Source of the DNA: Providencia huaxiensis | GTDB lineage: Bacteria > Pseudomonadota > Gammaproteobacteria > Enterobacterales > Enterobacteriaceae | NCBI RefSeq assembly: GCF_002843235.3 | Contig: NZ_CP031123.2 | Location: 3,224,001 to 3,288,000 of the forward strand | Direction of reading: 5' to 3' | Length of the DNA stretch: 64,000 bases | Shown here: positions 61,871-64,000 of the stretch, piece after piece | Layout: each line of letters opens with the position of its first letter | Numbering within the stretch: the first letter of the stretch is position 1 | Translations under genes and position numbers: made by a program | The notes under the pieces: model-generated | What the model saw: the letters and a program-made list of their open reading frames with translations, nothing else | What the model was told of the DNA's origin: nothing | Database searches by the model: none

Positions 61871-63277
61871 ATGAAAAAACTTACTCGCATTACGGTCGCT
61901 GTCATATTTTTGCTTTTACTCGGTTATTTTGGGTTATCTGGATATGTGTGGTATCACGATAACCAACGAAGAGAAAATAATGACATTCAGACATCTAAAA
62001 TTGCAGAAAATAATCAAGTCCTAAAGTTCTTTGCTGAAAAAGGATGCGATTACTGTCACACGCCGTCAACTGATTTACCTGCCTACGCATCATTCCCCAT
62101 TGCTAAGCAACTGATGGAGTACGATATTCAGCTAGGTTATAAATCATTCAACCTTGAGGCCGCTCGCGCTGCACTCATCGCAGGAGAACCTGTACCGCAA
62201 AGTGAATTAAATAAAATTGAGTGGGTTATGCAGAACCACACCATGCCACCAACGCGTTATGTTGCACTTCATTGGGCCAGTAGCGTCAGTGACGAAGAAC
62301 GTGATAACCTATTGAATTGGATAGCTAAACAGCGGGAAGAACACTATACCAGCCAAGATACCGCTGCTGAGCACCGCAATGAACCAATTCAACCAATTCC
62401 AAAATCACTGGATGTCGATGATGCAAAAGTCGCATTAGGTTTCCGCTTGTATCATGATGCGCGTCTGTCAGGGGATAGCACGATTTCTTGTGCACACTGC
62501 CACGCGCTCAATGCAGGTGGTGTTGATGGCCGTAAAACGTCAATTGGTGTTGGCGGTGCAGTAGGTCCAATCAATGCGCCAACGGTGTTTAACTCGGTAT
62601 TTAATGTCGAACAGTTTTGGGATGGTAGAGCACCTGATTTACAAGCCCAAGCCGGTGGCCCACCATTAAACCCTATCGAAATGGCATCAAAATCATGGGA
62701 TGAAATCATTGAAAAACTGGATAAAGACCCTGTCTTAAAGCAAGATTTCAATGCCGTTTACCCAGAAGGGTTCACGGGTGACACCATCACAGATGCGATT
62801 GCAGAGTTCGAAAAAACCTTAATCACCCCAGACTCTCCGTTTGATAATTGGTTAAGAGGCGACAAGACTGCATTAACCGCGCAACAACTCCATGGCTACC
62901 AGTTATTTAAAGAAAACAAATGTGCAACCTGCCATGGTGGTGTGATCTTAGGTGGTCGTTCCTTCGAACCGCTTGGTTTGAAAAAAGACTATGAGTTTGG
63001 TGAAATCACTGCACAAGATATTGGTCGTATGAATGTCACCTCTGATGAGCGTGATAAATTACGCCAAAAAGTACCAACGCTAAGAAATGTTGAATTAACA
63101 GCGCCTTATTTCCACCGTGGGGATGTCGCCACCTTAGATGAAGCAGTGAAACTGATGCTGCGTTATCAAGTCGGTAAAGAACTGCCACAGAAAGATGTCG
63201 ATGACATTGTTGCCTTTCTTGAAAGCTTAACCGGTGTGTATACACCGTATATGCAACAAAGTGATTCACAACAGTAA
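61871..63277 (+). CDS. yhjA: Tri-haem cytochrome c (quinol) peroxidase, YhjA-like
   Basis: 468-residue membrane-anchored peroxidase. N-terminal helix about 7-28, then a monohaem extension with CDYCH (59-63) followed by the two-haem CcpA core with CAHCH (near 208) and CATCH (near 352). Conserved VGGAVGPINAPTVFNSVFN, QFWDGRAPDLQAQAGGP and PTLRNVELTAPYFHRG. It reduces H2O2 in the periplasm with electrons from quinol, letting peroxide act as electron acceptor under low oxygen, consistent with the perfect Fnr box upstream. Same length as E. coli YhjA. Confidence 0.94.
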   Translation: MKKLTRITVAVIFLLLLGYFGLSGYVWYHDNQRRENNDIQTSKIAENNQVLKFFAEKGCDYCHTPSTDLPAYASFPIAKQLMEYDIQLGYKSFNLEAARAALIAGEPVPQSELNKIEWVMQNHTMPPTRYVALHWASSVSDEERDNLLNWIAKQREEHYTSQDTAAEHRNEPIQPIPKSLDVDDAKVALGFRLYHDARLSGDSTISCAHCHALNAGGVDGRKTSIGVGGAVGPINAPTVFNSVFNVEQFWDGRAPDLQAQAGGPPLNPIEMASKSWDEIIEKLDKDPVLKQDFNAVYPEGFTGDTITDAIAEFEKTLITPDSPFDNWLRGDKTALTAQQLHGYQLFKENKCATCHGGVILGGRSFEPLGLKKDYEFGEITAQDIGRMNVTSDERDKLRQKVPTLRNVELTAPYFHRGDVATLDEAVKLMLRYQVGKELPQKDVDDIVAFLESLTGVYTPYMQQSDSQQ

Positions 63278-63307
63278 ATATCAATAGCTGATTGATATGA
63301 AAAACCA

Positions 63308-63337
63308 ATAGCACCGTGCAAATGATAGCGGTGCTAT
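63308..63337. terminator. Bidirectional terminator between yhjA and dmsD
   Basis: ATAGCACCG (63308-63316) pairs with CGGTGCTAT (63329-63337) around 12 bases. On the plus strand TTTTATTTAT follows. On the minus strand TGGTTTTTC follows. It can serve both converging genes. Confidence 0.85.
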
Positions 63338-63343
63338 TTTTAT

Positions 63344-63976
63344 TTATAACGTATCTTTGTAAAACACCACTTTCTCTAATACAGGCAATGTTAACTGTTG
63401 TTGATATCCATCCAATGTTTCTTTGGCCAGTATCGCCAATGCGCAGTAAAAATCGCTGTTAGCCGAATCTATCAATACTTCGAGAAAATGTGCCGACCAA
63501 GGTAATAGATGCCAAGCGAGTAACTCTTCTAAATCAGCTCTGCGATTTTGCTCAGCGAGCCAAGCCGCTAACATCAAAATCAGCCCAAAGTGGTCTTCTG
63601 GCTCTTTTTGTGTTGTCACTGGCTCAACACCTTTAGTACGCATCCATTGGCGCAGCTCAACGGTTGAGTCACCAAAAACAATCTTTTCTTTATCTAACCA
63701 GACTGAGCCCCAAGGAGGCGCGGGTAAAGCATAAGGCCCGATAAACAAGCGCTGCCATGCTTCACTGAGGGGTTCATTCTCCTGAGCACTGGATTGTAAA
63801 AGCTGGCTAATTTTTGCTAAAGAAGGTAAGGAAAATGGCCATTCTTCATGCCAAGTTGGCTCTTGTAAAATCGAAATAATCTCTGCGTTGTTTTCATTTT
63901 CTGGTGAGAAATAAAATAAAGACCCCAGAACTCGCCCTGTGACTGCGACGTGCTCAAGAAAGTGCGCTTCTTGCAT
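63344..63976 (-). CDS. dmsD: Tat proofreading chaperone DmsD
   Basis: 210 residues, close to E. coli DmsD: VAVTGRVLGSLFYFSPEN at the start, AWQRLFIGPYALPAPPWGSV (about 74-93), SVWLDKEKIVFGDSTVELRQ, EPEDHFGLILMLAAWLAEQN and LLAWHLLPWSAHFLEV. It binds the twin-arginine leader of DmsA-type enzymes. It ends at a shared terminator, so it is the last gene of a minus-strand operon; the remaining dms or ynf genes should lie beyond the right edge. Ribosome site is weak (AGAG about 10 bases upstream). Confidence 0.92.
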   Translation of the reverse strand: MQEAHFLEHVAVTGRVLGSLFYFSPENENNAEIISILQEPTWHEEWPFSLPSLAKISQLLQSSAQENEPLSEAWQRLFIGPYALPAPPWGSVWLDKEKIVFGDSTVELRQWMRTKGVEPVTTQKEPEDHFGLILMLAAWLAEQNRRADLEELLAWHLLPWSAHFLEVLIDSANSDFYCALAILAKETLDGYQQQLTLPVLEKVVFYKDTL

Positions 63977-64000
63977 ATTGATTGTCTCTGAAGTTATCAG

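Overview
The window reads as chromosome of an enteric gammaproteobacterium of the Morganellaceae, most likely Providencia. The main pointers are a membrane-anchored L-amino acid deaminase (a hallmark of Proteus, Providencia and Morganella), an MR/P-type fimbrial operon ending in an mrpJ-like regulator, and close matches to E. coli Dsd, Nar and Dms proteins in an AT-rich background. No rRNA, tRNA, CRISPR array, insertion sequence or phage gene was seen. The species call is inference.

Layout. 1-4.9 kb: a LacI-family regulator cut by the left edge, then the D-serine locus dsdC / dsdXA. 4.9-5.7 kb: a GNAT/DUF1778 toxin-antitoxin pair that appears inserted at the dsdA terminator. 5.9-13.8 kb: a peptide-uptake unit, with a binding protein, a permease, a permease-ATPase fusion, a second ATPase, a GntR regulator and an M42 peptidase on the minus strand, facing a divergent DUF1028 gene across two identical palindromes. 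14.7-16.8 kb: type I L-amino acid deaminase followed by an exported RidA protein. 17-18.5 kb: an unrecognised two-helix membrane protein, then a palindromic intergenic repeat. 18.7-22.4 kb: a siderophore ABC importer with a candidate Fur box. 22.7-30.7 kb: a ten-gene MR/P-like fimbrial operon with a duplicated minor pilin and no adjacent invertase.

32-43 kb: nitrate respiration, narK-narGHJI on the minus strand and narXL divergent, with Fnr and NarL sites between. 42.9-51.8 kb: seven genes on the minus strand (acyl-CoA ligase, CoA-transferase, SDR reductase, thiolase, MFS transporter, glycerate kinase, CdaR-like regulator) that look like a catabolic unit for an unidentified acid. 52.3 kb: yghU. 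53.5-60.9 kb: a DmsABC/D-like molybdoenzyme operon placed directly after a TtrSR-like two-component system. 61.9-64 kb: a tri-haem YhjA peroxidase behind a perfect Fnr box, and a second DmsD whose own operon probably continues past the right edge.

Taken together the right half is an anaerobic respiration region (nitrate, S- or N-oxide, peroxide), while the left half handles amino acids and peptides: D-serine, imported peptides, and periplasmic oxidation of L-amino acids. The best candidates for undescribed biology are the TtrSR-like/Dms-like pairing, the seven-gene CoA cluster, the DUF1028-peptide transporter unit, and the deaminase with its periplasmic RidA partner. Several gene starts were moved from the longest reading frame to sites with a better ribosome binding site or the family's usual N-terminus; each case is explained in its entry.
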